A model generated the notes under the pieces. The model was not told the DNA's origin, did no database searches, and saw only the letters and a list, made by a program, of their open reading frames with translations. Positions 1 through 7,304 of a DNA stretch of 32,796 nt are shown here, one piece after another. Position 1 is the stretch's first letter. Each line of letters opens with the position of its first letter. A program made the position numbers and the translations under genes. The stretch spans positions 1 to 32,796 of the forward strand of contig CANQCD010000009.1 of assembly GCA_947589455.1 (NCBI GenBank), in the 5' to 3' direction. Source of the DNA: an uncultured Lachnospiraceae bacterium (GTDB lineage Bacteria; Bacillota; Clostridia; Lachnospirales; Lachnospiraceae).

Positions 1-63
1 CTGAAAGCATTGTAAAATAAGGATATAAGAAGATTTAACAAGATATGAGAGGTTATAAAAAGC

Positions 64-528
64 ATGATAAAAATACTATTCGTCTGCCACGGCAACATTT
101 GCAGATCTCCCCTCAGCCAGAGTGTTTTTCAGCACATGGTAAATGAGATGGGGTTAGAGGAGCTGTTTCTCATCGACAGCTCTGCTACGAGTACGGAGGA
201 GATAGGCAATTCTCCGCACAGGGGAACGGTAAACAAGCTGAGAGAGCAGGGGATTCCCCTGGTGCCGCACAGAGCAAAGCAGATTACTTCATGGGAATAT
301 GATGAGTTTGATTACATCATAGGTATGGATAACTGGAACATGAAGAATTTGAACAGGATGTTCGGGGGCGATTCGGAGGGGAAACTGTACAAGCTTCTTA
401 CATTTGCCGGATCCGACAGGGATATAGCAGATCCGTGGTACACAGGCAATTTTGACGATACTTATAATGATGTCGTGGAGGGTTGCGAGGGATTGATGCG
501 GTATCTCAAGGAGCGGGGAGAAATTTAA
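64..528 (+). CDS. Low-molecular-weight protein-tyrosine phosphatase
   Basis: Cytoplasmic phosphatase of the LMW-PTP family, which hydrolyses phosphotyrosine (in some bacteria phosphoarginine) on proteins. The N-terminus carries the P-loop signature VCHGNICRS with nucleophile Cys8 and Arg14, and the general-acid loop is DPW at residues 123-125, where Asp123 is the expected acid. At 154 aa it has the usual family length and appears complete. A purine-rich GAGAGG lies upstream of the ATG, though its spacing is loose. The next gene, argJ, starts about 90 bp downstream on the same strand. The promoter lies outside or at the edge of the window. The substrate cannot be told from the sequence; arginine phosphatases of this family usually have a Thr in the P-loop where this protein has Ile12, which weakly favours tyrosine phosphatase. 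Confidence 0.93.
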   Translation: MIKILFVCHGNICRSPLSQSVFQHMVNEMGLEELFLIDSSATSTEEIGNSPHRGTVNKLREQGIPLVPHRAKQITSWEYDEFDYIIGMDNWNMKNLNRMFGGDSEGKLYKLLTFAGSDRDIADPWYTGNFDDTYNDVVEGCEGLMRYLKERGEI

Positions 529-530
529 CT

Positions 531-590
531 TTATAAGAGTGAAAAGAACGGATGGCAGTATCCGTCCGGTTTTCAGATTTTGCGCGGCTT
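531..590 (+). terminator. Possible weak hairpin between the phosphatase gene and argJ
   Basis: ACGGAT and ATCCGT form a 6-bp stem with a short loop, followed by two separated T4 runs. It could be a leaky terminator or attenuator ahead of argJ. The stem is short and the T tract interrupted, so this is weak. Confidence 0.25.
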
Positions 591-620
591 GCAGGGGCAG
601 GCGCGGGAAAGGGAAAGAAT

Positions 621-1865
621 ATGACAAAAAAAGAATACGATGGATATACTTATGTAGACGGCGGGGTTTGCGCTGCCAAGGGGTTTGTGGCAAATGGATT
701 AAACTGCGGGATTAACCCAGATCGGGAGAAATATGACCTGGGGCTGGTTTACAGTGAGACAGTCTGTAATGCGGCGGCGGTATATACGCAAAATAAGGTT
801 AAGGGCGCGCCGATTTTTGTCACGAAGGAGCATTTGGAGAAATCGGCCGGGACAGCCAGAGCGGTTATTGTTAATTCCAAAAATGCAAACACCTGTAATC
901 CAAATGGGATTGAAGTGGCAGAAGAAGTGTGTGCGTTGACGGCGGGAGCGCTTGGAATCCTGCCGGAGGAAGTGATCGTTGCCTCGACAGGAGTAATTGG
1001 TGAAAGACTTTCTACAGAACCGTTTCGGCAGGGGATGCCGGAGCTTGTCAGAGGGTTAAGCGCAGATGGGAATGGAAGAGCGGCATATGCGATCATGACG
1101 ACAGATACGATTCAAAAAGAAGTGGCAGTTACTTTTGAGATTCAGGGGAAATCCTGTACGATTGGCGGCATGGCGAAGGGAAGCGGAATGATCCATCCGA
1201 ATATGGCAACTACGCTAAATTTTATTACATCGGATGTGTCGATTTCTACAGAAATGCTGCAGGCTGCTTTGAGTGAAGTTGTAAAAGTTACATACAACTG
1301 CCTGACGATAGATGGCGATACTTCTACGAATGATATGGTCAGCGTAATGTGCAACGGACTTGCGGGTAATGTGCAGATACGGGAACAGAACAGGGATTTT
1401 GACGTGTTTCGGCAGGCGTTGTATATCGTTATGGAAAATATGGCCAAAATGCTTGCCGGAGACGGCGAGGGGGCGACAAAGATGCTGGAGTGCAGATGCG
1501 GCGGCGCAAAGAATTTGGAGACGGCAGTTGCTGTTGCGAAAAGTGTTGTTGGTTCTGCGCTGGTCAAGTGTATGTTTTTTGGCGAGGATGCAAATTGCGG
1601 CAGACTTCTCTGTGCACTGGGCTATGCGGACGCCGAATTTGATATTGAAAAAGTCAATATAGATTTGGCTTCTTCCGGCGGAAGAATTTCTGTGTGTAAA
1701 AATGGTGTTATCCTGGATTTTTCAGAGGAAGAGGCCGCCAAAATAATCGGCGAACAGGAAATTTATATTATAATAGATCTGCAGGATGGGGACGCCAGCG
1801 CAAAGGCGTGGGGGTGCGATCTGACATACGACTATGTAAAGATTAATGGGGATTACCGTTCATAA
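621..1865 (+). CDS. argJ: Arginine biosynthesis bifunctional protein ArgJ
   Basis: Glutamate N-acetyltransferase of the ornithine/arginine pathway. It moves the acetyl group from N-acetylornithine to glutamate and, in bifunctional members, also makes acetylglutamate from acetyl-CoA. The ORF track opens at 552, but the family N-terminus (GG-V-x-A-x-KGF) follows the ATG at 621, preceded by a purine-rich AAAGGGAAAG, giving 414 aa, the normal length. The self-cleavage region KGSGMIHPNMATT is intact; by family knowledge the chain is cut between Ala196 and Thr197 and Thr197 becomes the nucleophile. The C-terminus YDYVKINGDYRS is typical. No other arg genes lie in the window, so the pathway is split or only partly local. 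The last 24 codons and the 3' flank are tandemly duplicated immediately downstream. Confidence 0.95.
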   Translation: MTKKEYDGYTYVDGGVCAAKGFVANGLNCGINPDREKYDLGLVYSETVCNAAAVYTQNKVKGAPIFVTKEHLEKSAGTARAVIVNSKNANTCNPNGIEVAEEVCALTAGALGILPEEVIVASTGVIGERLSTEPFRQGMPELVRGLSADGNGRAAYAIMTTDTIQKEVAVTFEIQGKSCTIGGMAKGSGMIHPNMATTLNFITSDVSISTEMLQAALSEVVKVTYNCLTIDGDTSTNDMVSVMCNGLAGNVQIREQNRDFDVFRQALYIVMENMAKMLAGDGEGATKMLECRCGGAKNLETAVAVAKSVVGSALVKCMFFGEDANCGRLLCALGYADAEFDIEKVNIDLASSGGRISVCKNGVILDFSEEEAAKIIGEQEIYIIIDLQDGDASAKAWGCDLTYDYVKINGDYRS

Positions 1866-2043
1866 AAAGTAAGCAGATTTTAAAGGACATTTTGGGGAAG
1901 CGCCAGCGCAAAGGCGTGGGGTGCAATCTGACATACGACTATGTAAAGATTAATGGGGATTACCGTTCATAAAAAGTAAGCAGATTTTAAAGGACATTTT
2001 TGGGAAGCCCCAGCGCAAAGGCGTGTGGTGCAATCTGACATAC
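1793..2043 (+). repeat. Tandem duplication of the argJ 3' end (about 108 bp x 2.3)
   Basis: Unit 1 (1793-1900) contains the last 24 codons of argJ, the stop and about 35 bp of flank. Unit 2 (1901-2007) repeats all of this almost exactly but has lost one G in a G run, so it cannot extend the reading frame. Unit 3 (2008 to about 2043) is a partial copy that breaks off after GACATAC. Copies 2 and 3 are non-coding remnants. High identity between units suggests recent or actively exchanging duplication. Confidence 0.9.
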
Positions 2044-2064
2044 AATACAGAATAGGAAGAAATT

Positions 2065-2121
2065 AAAAAGCAGGCAGGGATTTTGGCTGATATTGATTCA
2101 GTTTAGATCCCTGCCTGTTTA
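2065..2121. terminator. Bidirectional terminator between argJ and the L,D-transpeptidase gene
   Basis: CAGGCAGGGAT pairs with ATCCCTGCCTG (11 bp) across a loop of about 25 nt. Read on the minus strand the stem is followed by CTTTTTAATTT, so it best serves the minus-strand transpeptidase gene; on the plus strand the T run is only TTT. Confidence 0.7.
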
Positions 2122-2155
2122 ACGATCATGGGAAAGAGAATGAGCTGCGTTCTCT

Positions 2156-3673
2156 TTAATAGATAAAAGTAGCCTCGCGGTATTTTGTCATTTTGTAGAT
2201 TTTTTCTGCATCTTCAACGGACAGATTAATGCATCCGTGGGAGCCGTTTGTTTTATACAAATCTTTCGTCCACCTTGACCACGGCTGCCATGTGGCAGGA
2301 TGGAATCCAGTTCCAGTCCAGGTGATGCGAACCCAATTTTGTACCGGCGTAGAATAATCCGCTCCGGTCAGCGTGTAAGCAGAACGGTGTTCTTTGATAA
2401 AATATGCGCCGGTTGGCGTCTGCCGATCCGGAACGGGACGTCCGGTGATGCAGGGGCAGGAAAATGCGAGTTTTCCTTTTCGGAAGACATACACTTCCTG
2501 GTTTTCTATTGAAATAACAGTATAATTTGCGGTATCCCAGTCTGTTGGGAATTTATCAAAATTCATCTGGAATGCCGTGTTCAGATATGTAACTTTTTTC
2601 CGGAAAGTTAAAGCTTTCTTATTTGCTTTATTTGGTTTTTCAATGTAAGCTTTCGTCAGGGACGGGGAAATTTTCTTTTGTAACAGCTGCTTTGTCCGTT
2701 GAACCATTTTTTCATAATCCATTTGCCAGCCATAGTCCCCGCCGTATACCTTTACGGTTTTTCCGCCTTTGGTTTTTACTTTCCGTGTTTTGCCGACTGT
2801 TTTATATTTCAGGCAGAACTGTTCTACCCAGTTTTCGATTACCGTATTTTTATATTTAATTTTTCCCTTTTTGTAGGTTATCCACTTGGAGATCATGTTT
2901 GGCGTGATCTTCTCTGTGTATCCGTGTCCCAGATTCCAGGTAATAAAACGTACAGCTGCATTATTGCAGGCCTCCAGCTCTTTTGTCAGCATATCGCTGC
3001 CAGAAGTGAGTTTTGGCTGTTTGTAGACGTCGGGATAGCTCTTCTCATCTGTCAGGTCTATTTCGGTGATGGCGCTTTTCAGGGCGTCTTCTACCGTGCT
3101 GGACAGGACGCTGCGGTTAATGGAGTTTCCCTGTGTTTCTGGATTGCAGATATATTGCTTTTTCCCGGCGGAGTATTCCACCGTGGCAGAAACCGGCTCG
3201 GTAATGCTGTATTGCGGGCTTCCGCAGACCAGCTCTGACTCCGTGACGATCTTCCGCAGGGCGTCTGTATCGTATGTGACGTCATAGTCAACATCGTAAT
3301 CCCTTTTTTTGGGGAAAAGGGAAAAGGACTGATGCTGCTTTTTAAAAAGTTCTTCAAATTGTTTGCTGATCTGGAAATGAAAAGAAAAATCATCTCCATT
3401 TAAAACAAGCTTTCCGTTATTGCGCCCCTTGATTGTCATGGAGTAGTCCTGATACATTTTATTCAGGTTTTCTTCGGATTCTTTTAAAGTCTGTCCGGAG
3501 ATATCGACTCCATTTACATTCGTATTTTTATACCAGCGGCTGCCATAATATATTTTCTGGCTGATTGTGACTGCTGCTGCGGTCAGCACGGCGGCAGACG
3601 CGGCGAAAATCAGTATCAGATGTGATTTTTTAATTTTTTTTCTTGTCGTGGCCTTGTTTTCTTTTTGTTTCAT
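2156..3673 (-). CDS. L,D-transpeptidase (YkuD domain) with peptidoglycan-binding region, membrane anchored
   Basis: 505-aa cell-wall enzyme. A basic N-terminus (KKIKK) is followed by one hydrophobic helix at about residues 19-40, predicting a signal anchor with the rest outside. The middle part resembles the PG_binding_4-type region usually found before YkuD in Clostridia. The C-terminal YkuD domain holds the catalytic pattern: His458 in GFHP and the SHGC motif with Cys481, followed by INLS. Such enzymes form 3-3 crosslinks in peptidoglycan or attach proteins to it. The start is supported by GAGGTG 4 nt before the ATG. It stands alone, with a terminator behind it and about 425 bp of gene-free sequence in front. 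Its exact substrate is not determinable here. Confidence 0.92.
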   Translation of the reverse strand: MKQKENKATTRKKIKKSHLILIFAASAAVLTAAAVTISQKIYYGSRWYKNTNVNGVDISGQTLKESEENLNKMYQDYSMTIKGRNNGKLVLNGDDFSFHFQISKQFEELFKKQHQSFSLFPKKRDYDVDYDVTYDTDALRKIVTESELVCGSPQYSITEPVSATVEYSAGKKQYICNPETQGNSINRSVLSSTVEDALKSAITEIDLTDEKSYPDVYKQPKLTSGSDMLTKELEACNNAAVRFITWNLGHGYTEKITPNMISKWITYKKGKIKYKNTVIENWVEQFCLKYKTVGKTRKVKTKGGKTVKVYGGDYGWQMDYEKMVQRTKQLLQKKISPSLTKAYIEKPNKANKKALTFRKKVTYLNTAFQMNFDKFPTDWDTANYTVISIENQEVYVFRKGKLAFSCPCITGRPVPDRQTPTGAYFIKEHRSAYTLTGADYSTPVQNWVRITWTGTGFHPATWQPWSRWTKDLYKTNGSHGCINLSVEDAEKIYKMTKYREATFIY

Positions 3674-4098
3674 GCTTCACCTCGTGATGGAACCTCTCTT
3701 GCATCCGGTTCATGGTGCAATGTCTGCGCGTTCCCTCTGCAGACCTGGCGAGTGAAAGATTTGGTTTCGCTCTGGCTTATCATATCATTCTGTTATCTGC
3801 TCTGGATGATTCGCAAAGTAATCCGTTTCTGGCGTGCATTGCAATTTGCTTTTGAAAATGCTTGGCAATCTGTATCCGACAGAGTGCTGCAATCCGTTTT
3901 TGGCGGTGCATTGCAATCCATTTTTAGGATGTTTTGCGAGTCATTGGCAAAATCTTCTTCATTATAATCCATTTTTAGTGTATAATTGTATCAAAATGAT
4001 TAACTTTTTCTGTTATTTAGGGACAAAATATTACAAAAATATTACAAAAAAAGAAAAAATTAATGAGAATCGGAAAAAAGAGGAGCGCGATATCAGAA
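3674..4098. other. Gene-free stretch with a degenerate duplication
   Basis: No convincing gene on either strand. It holds the upstream region of the minus-strand transpeptidase gene and of the plus-strand DUF3783 gene. Within it, AATCCGTTT and TGCATTGCAAT recur 71-72 bp apart (3820/3891 and 3835/3907), marking an imperfect two-copy duplication of about 71 bp. ATCCATTTTTAG-like sequence occurs again near 3967. The ORFs drawn here in the track are chance frames. Confidence 0.6.
3958..3986 (+). promoter_or_regulatory. Possible promoter of the DUF3783 gene
   Basis: TATAAT at 3981-3986 lies 17 bp behind TTCATT. The -10 is perfect and the -35 poor (3 of 6). It would give a 5' leader of about 100 nt. 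Confidence 0.4.
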
Positions 4099-4473
4099 AT
4101 GGAGAAAATATTACTATTTCAGTCAGAGTGGGAAGAGCAGCTTAAGCGGCTGGCAAGGTCAATGCGTATCTCTGCAGAGAGTGTTGCCGTGGAACATTTC
4201 AGGGAAAAACTTCAGTCGTTATACCGCGGGGAGACTGGGAAAGCGGAGCGATTTGAAGGCACGCCGCCAGAAGGGTCGCTGATTTTATTTTGCCAGGTAG
4301 AAGAGAAAAAGATGGATAAACTGTTGGCGGCAATGCGCAAAAAAGGACTGTCTGCCACATATAAGGCAGTTTTGACAAGGACAAATGCGCAGTGGAATGT
4401 CTTGCGGCTTTATTTTGAATTGGGACAGGAGAAGAAGCAGTTTGAAAATGGAAAGAGCCGGTTCGGCAAATAA
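4099..4473 (+). CDS. DUF3783 domain protein
   Basis: Conserved Clostridia protein of unknown function. The second half matches the DUF3783 pattern I know: a strand-forming SLILFCQV, a charged helix with KMDKLLAAMRKKG, then YKAVLTRTNAQWNVLRLY near residues 85-110. The ORF track starts at 4063 (MRIGKKRS), but MEKILLFQ at 4099 looks like the family N-terminus and has AGGAG upstream, whereas 4063 has only an A-rich stretch; the spacing from AGGAG is long, so the start is not certain. That start gives 124 aa. No signal peptide or membrane segment is seen, so it is probably cytoplasmic. It converges on the DUF1292 gene and shares a hairpin with it. Confidence 0.8.
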   Translation: MEKILLFQSEWEEQLKRLARSMRISAESVAVEHFREKLQSLYRGETGKAERFEGTPPEGSLILFCQVEEKKMDKLLAAMRKKGLSATYKAVLTRTNAQWNVLRLYFELGQEKKQFENGKSRFGK

Positions 4474-4487
4474 TCCGGCCGGCTCTG
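4450..4487. terminator. Shared hairpin terminator of the DUF3783 and DUF1292 genes
   Basis: AGAGCCGG pairs with CCGGCTCT around a loop of about 18 nt that contains the DUF3783 stop codon. On the minus strand the stem is followed by TTTCCATTTTC, so it mainly fits the DUF1292 gene. Confidence 0.5.
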
Positions 4488-4511
4488 GCTTCCTGTATCA
4501 CATATGTCACT

Positions 4512-4904
4512 CTAATCTCGCTTGAACGTGATGCCGGGGATCATGCTTTCCACTTCGTCCATATAATCACCGATTTCTTCTGCGTCGTCTTCCATTTCCT
4601 CTGTATCAAGGTCTTCAAAATACTGATTAAAGATTTGTGAGGCAATCTCAAATTCTTCTTCGTCTTCAATCGGCAAAAATTCAGGATCGCCGTTTTTGTA
4701 TTCCCGATATTCGAGTATCACTACTTCGCCTTCTTCAAAATCGCCATTCAGCGGCATGGCTGCGACATATTCCTTGCCAAGCTCTTCAATCTCGATTGCG
4801 ATAAAAACTTCCGCTTCGATATCATTCCCGTTCTCATCTGTCAGAGTAACGATGGTTGACGTTTCTTCATCATTAAAAATCATATCATGGTTTTTCTGGT
4901 TCAT
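4512..4904 (-). CDS. DUF1292 domain protein (YrzB-like)
   Basis: Small acidic protein of 130 aa, conserved in Firmicutes and of unknown function. It shows the family pattern: a TLTDENGNDIEAEV opening strand, then GKEYVAAMPL, EEGEVVILEY and an acidic EDEEEFEIA helix. There are no signal peptide and no membrane segment. In many Firmicutes this family sits near yrrK/yrzL or mltG genes, but here it stands alone. The start is supported by AAAGGCGG a few nt before the ATG. The extra acidic C-terminal tail (about residues 95-130) is longer than in short members. Confidence 0.85.
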   Translation of the reverse strand: MNQKNHDMIFNDEETSTIVTLTDENGNDIEAEVFIAIEIEELGKEYVAAMPLNGDFEEGEVVILEYREYKNGDPEFLPIEDEEEFEIASQIFNQYFEDLDTEEMEDDAEEIGDYMDEVESMIPGITFKRD

Positions 4905-5040
4905 AAATACCGCCTTTCTGCCGGGTCGATGAAATATCGCCCTTATTGTCTGTTATTAGGATAGTAACACTGAAAAACATGCTTGTCAAATAAACAATGT
5001 TTTCCGTCGGTTTTTTTTAATTTTTTTGAAAAAAGGTTCC

Positions 5041-5081
5041 ATGACGCGGGGAAATATGGTATAATATACAAAACTTATCTA
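5041..5081 (+). promoter_or_regulatory. Extended -10 promoter for the gene at 5165
   Basis: TGGTATAATATA near 5056-5067 is a TGnTATAAT extended -10 element, preceded by a poor -35 (TTCCAT, 17 bp). It points at the AAAGGAGGG-led gene starting at 5165. Confidence 0.55.
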
Positions 5082-5164
5082 AGCATAGATAACAAATGCG
5101 GCATAGAATGTTTTCAATTATGGCCGGCGCATAGATGTTCCGGCGTAGAAAGGAGGGAATGAAA

Positions 5165-5716
5165 ATGAGCGGCATATCAGCAGTAGACGGTTCTTACAGT
5201 CAGGCGCTCCCTGTAAATCAGGTGCAGCGGCAGCAGGATCCGGAGGAGATGTCTCCGAAGGAGAGGAACCAGTTAGCTGTCGAGGAGAGTTTGAGCAAGA
5301 CAAATGAGGCGATGGCTGACAAGAAAGACACAGGGGAAGTAGATATGGGTTCCGGCGAGGGCCTGCAGACACTTCTGAAAATGCGTGAGATTACTTTTGA
5401 GTCAAGTGATTTTGCAGCACGTGCGAACCAGGATACCCGGTCAGCGCAGGAAGACGCGCTCCGCGAGATAGAGAAGGAACGCGAGCAGCAAAGGCTGCAC
5501 CTGGATCCGGAAGAGTTTGCCATTGGATATAATTCGCAGACGGCGTATAATATTGAAGAGGCAAATCAAAACGCCAATGCAGGAGACGACGATTCCCGTT
5601 TTGAGAGACAGGCGATGAACCTGGACAGGGAGAGGACGCTTGAGACATACCAGGGTATGGTTCAGAAACAGCAGAACGAGGAAGAGTACAGCAAACTGAC
5701 AATGTTTTATATGTAA
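5165..5716 (+). CDS. Hydrophilic protein of unknown function
   Basis: I do not recognise a named family. With the start at 5165 (AAAGGAGGG with 8 nt spacing; the ORF-track start at 5135 lies before this RBS) the product is 183 aa. It is rich in Gln, Glu, Asn and Asp, has no signal peptide or membrane segment, and residues 75-140 look like a charged, helical or disordered stretch with runs such as EIEKEREQQR. It is followed about 107 bp later by the cytidylate-kinase-like gene on the same strand, with a possible extra promoter between, so co-regulation is possible but not shown. The strong RBS and clean codon structure suggest a real, well-translated gene. Confidence 0.7.
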   Translation: MSGISAVDGSYSQALPVNQVQRQQDPEEMSPKERNQLAVEESLSKTNEAMADKKDTGEVDMGSGEGLQTLLKMREITFESSDFAARANQDTRSAQEDALREIEKEREQQRLHLDPEEFAIGYNSQTAYNIEEANQNANAGDDDSRFERQAMNLDRERTLETYQGMVQKQQNEEEYSKLTMFYM

Positions 5717-5773
5717 TACTTTTGTTTCAGGCAAACAGAGTATAATAGAGTCCACTTCTGATGTCAGGAGAAA

Positions 5774-5830
5774 ATGTCTGATGTTGGGGTGGATTTTGTG
5801 ATAGTAGAAAGAGAGGCTTTGTGTGGATAA
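5774..5830 (+). CDS. Possible 18-codon upstream peptide overlapping the kinase-like gene
   Basis: CAGGAG is followed 3 nt later by an ATG opening an 18-codon frame (MSDVGVDFVIV...) whose TAA lies 8 nt inside the GTG-started downstream gene. That arrangement would allow translational coupling to a weak start codon. The RBS spacing is short and the peptide is not recognised, so it may be chance. Confidence 0.25.
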   Translation: MSDVGVDFVIVEREALCG

Positions 5831-6431
5831 GATTATTACAATAGGCCGTCAGTATGGCAGTGGCGGTCGTGAGATCGGACAGAGGATTGCGGAAAAATAT
5901 AACATTCCGTTTTATGACAACGAGTTAATAACCCGCGCGGCAAAGGAAAGCGGTTTTGCTGAAGAGAGTTTTGAGCGGGCGGAGGACAGGGCTACGAACA
6001 GTTTACTGTATTCTCTTGCAATGGGGATCAATGTATATGGCAATCAGGATTTTGGATTTTCCGGACTGTCTTTGGACGACAGGATTTTTCTGGCGCAGTC
6101 AGATGTAATACGGAAAGTTGCAGAGGAAGGACCTTGCGTCATTGTGGGGAGATGTGCGGATTATGTCCTGAAAGAAAGGGACGACCTTGTGAATATCTTT
6201 GTGCGTGCCAGTATGTCCTACCGATTGCAGCGCGCAATCAATAACTATCACATTGACAGAAAAAAAGCGGCGGATTTTATATTGAAAAATGATAAAAGAA
6301 GGGGGAATTATTACAATTACCATGCAGGTGAAAAATGGATGAACCTGAATAATTATGATTTGGTGATCCGAAGTGATTTGATCGGGATTGAGAAATCTGT
6401 GGAATGCATCTGCATGTTTTTGGGGGAATGA
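5823..6431 (+). CDS. Cytidylate-kinase-like family protein
   Basis: 202 aa, resembling the Cytidylate_kin2 / AAK6-like P-loop family found in Clostridia. It starts at GTG (AGAGAGG upstream), giving MDKIITIGRQYGSGGREIG, where GRQYGSGGREIG is the nucleotide-binding loop (about residues 8-19). GPCVIVGRCADYVL (about residues 102-115) is the second conserved strand, and an arginine-rich lid-like stretch (RLQRAINNYHIDRKKA) follows. Family members are assumed to be nucleotide kinases, but the substrate is mostly untested. It is not the essential Cmk, which is shorter in motif and different in sequence. The sirtuin-like gene begins 30 bp later, so the two are probably one transcript. Confidence 0.8.
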   Translation: MDKIITIGRQYGSGGREIGQRIAEKYNIPFYDNELITRAAKESGFAEESFERAEDRATNSLLYSLAMGINVYGNQDFGFSGLSLDDRIFLAQSDVIRKVAEEGPCVIVGRCADYVLKERDDLVNIFVRASMSYRLQRAINNYHIDRKKAADFILKNDKRRGNYYNYHAGEKWMNLNNYDLVIRSDLIGIEKSVECICMFLGE

Positions 6432-6461
6432 GGGGAGTTATTTTAGAAAGGAGAGATTACT

Positions 6462-7208
6462 ATGGAACCGGTATTAGATAATATCAGACAGGTAATCCGT
6501 GAGAATGATAATATTGTTTTGGTTGGGGGCAGCGAAATGATGCGCGAGACCGGCTTGAACGGATTCCGCGCAGAGCATATGGCGTATGAGATCGAAGAGG
6601 AATATGGATACTCGCCGGATGAAATTCTCTCCTCACTTTTTTTTACGCGACAGGCAGAAAAATTTTTTGACTATTATAAAAATATTATTTTAAATAAGAA
6701 GAATGTACAGCCGACGAAAGCTTTGAAAGCTGTTGCAGAGCTGGAAAAGGCGGGAAAACTGACTGCGATTGTCACCAGGACGGTATACCAGCTTTTTCAG
6801 AGGGCGGGCTGCCAGAGCACGATTGAACTGTACGGATCGGTGGAAGAGAATACCTGCCCGGTCTGCGGCAAGATGTTTGACAGCAAATATATAAAAAATG
6901 CGGACGGTATCCCAAAATGCGACAAATGCGGGATTCCGCTGCGCCCGGGATTTTCCCTGCTGGGGGAAATGCTTGATAATGGCCGGCTGACAAAAGCAGT
7001 GAATGCGATTGAGAATGCAAATGTTTTGATCGTGGCTGGCACGTCGCTTAATTCTTTGACCTGGGCAAGCACCTTGCGTTATTATGAAGGTGATAAGCTG
7101 ATTTTGATAAACACACAAAAGAAAAGTGGGGACGAAAAAGCAAATTATTGCGCATATGGAAATATTTCAGAAATATTTGAATATGTTATGGATTACAGTG
7201 AGGAATAA
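6462..7208 (+). CDS. Sir2-like protein with degenerate active site (probable pseudoenzyme)
   Basis: 248 aa with the overall layout of a sirtuin but without its chemistry. The NAD-binding GAGxS is replaced (VGGSEMM at about 21-27), the PDF of PDFR is LNGFR here, the QNID motif reads TRTVY (105-109), and the catalytic His in ELHG is Tyr124 (ELYG). The zinc site is kept: Cys132, Cys135, Cys153, Cys156. The NAD-fold strand VAGTSLNS near residue 191 is also kept. Inference: a zinc-stabilised Rossmann protein that may bind a nucleotide or acylated ligand but is unlikely to deacylate. A canonical sirtuin occurs at 21553-22269 for comparison. RBS AAGGAGAG is strong. It follows the cytidylate-kinase-like gene by 30 bp, suggesting joint function. 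Confidence 0.8.
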   Translation: MEPVLDNIRQVIRENDNIVLVGGSEMMRETGLNGFRAEHMAYEIEEEYGYSPDEILSSLFFTRQAEKFFDYYKNIILNKKNVQPTKALKAVAELEKAGKLTAIVTRTVYQLFQRAGCQSTIELYGSVEENTCPVCGKMFDSKYIKNADGIPKCDKCGIPLRPGFSLLGEMLDNGRLTKAVNAIENANVLIVAGTSLNSLTWASTLRYYEGDKLILINTQKKSGDEKANYCAYGNISEIFEYVMDYSEE

Positions 7209-7221
7209 AGCAAGTAAACAG

Positions 7222-7304
7222 GGCAGCTGTTATAATCTTATTTTTGCATCCGCTGCAGATTGGGGGGATGGCCGATAACATTATAATAAGGCTGCCATTT
7301 TTTT
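7222..7304 (+). terminator. Large hairpin terminator after the Sir2-like gene
   Basis: GGCAGC pairs with GCTGCC, TTATAAT pairs with ATTATAA inside it, and an inner CATCC/GGATG hairpin is possible; the outer stem is followed by ATTTTTTTAT. It overlaps the last codons of the convergent minus-strand gene. Confidence 0.65.

Noticed and set aside
552-620. Upstream ATG for argJ at 552
   Set aside because: The extra 23 residues do not look like ArgJ, while the ATG at 621 has a purine-rich RBS and gives the family N-terminus.
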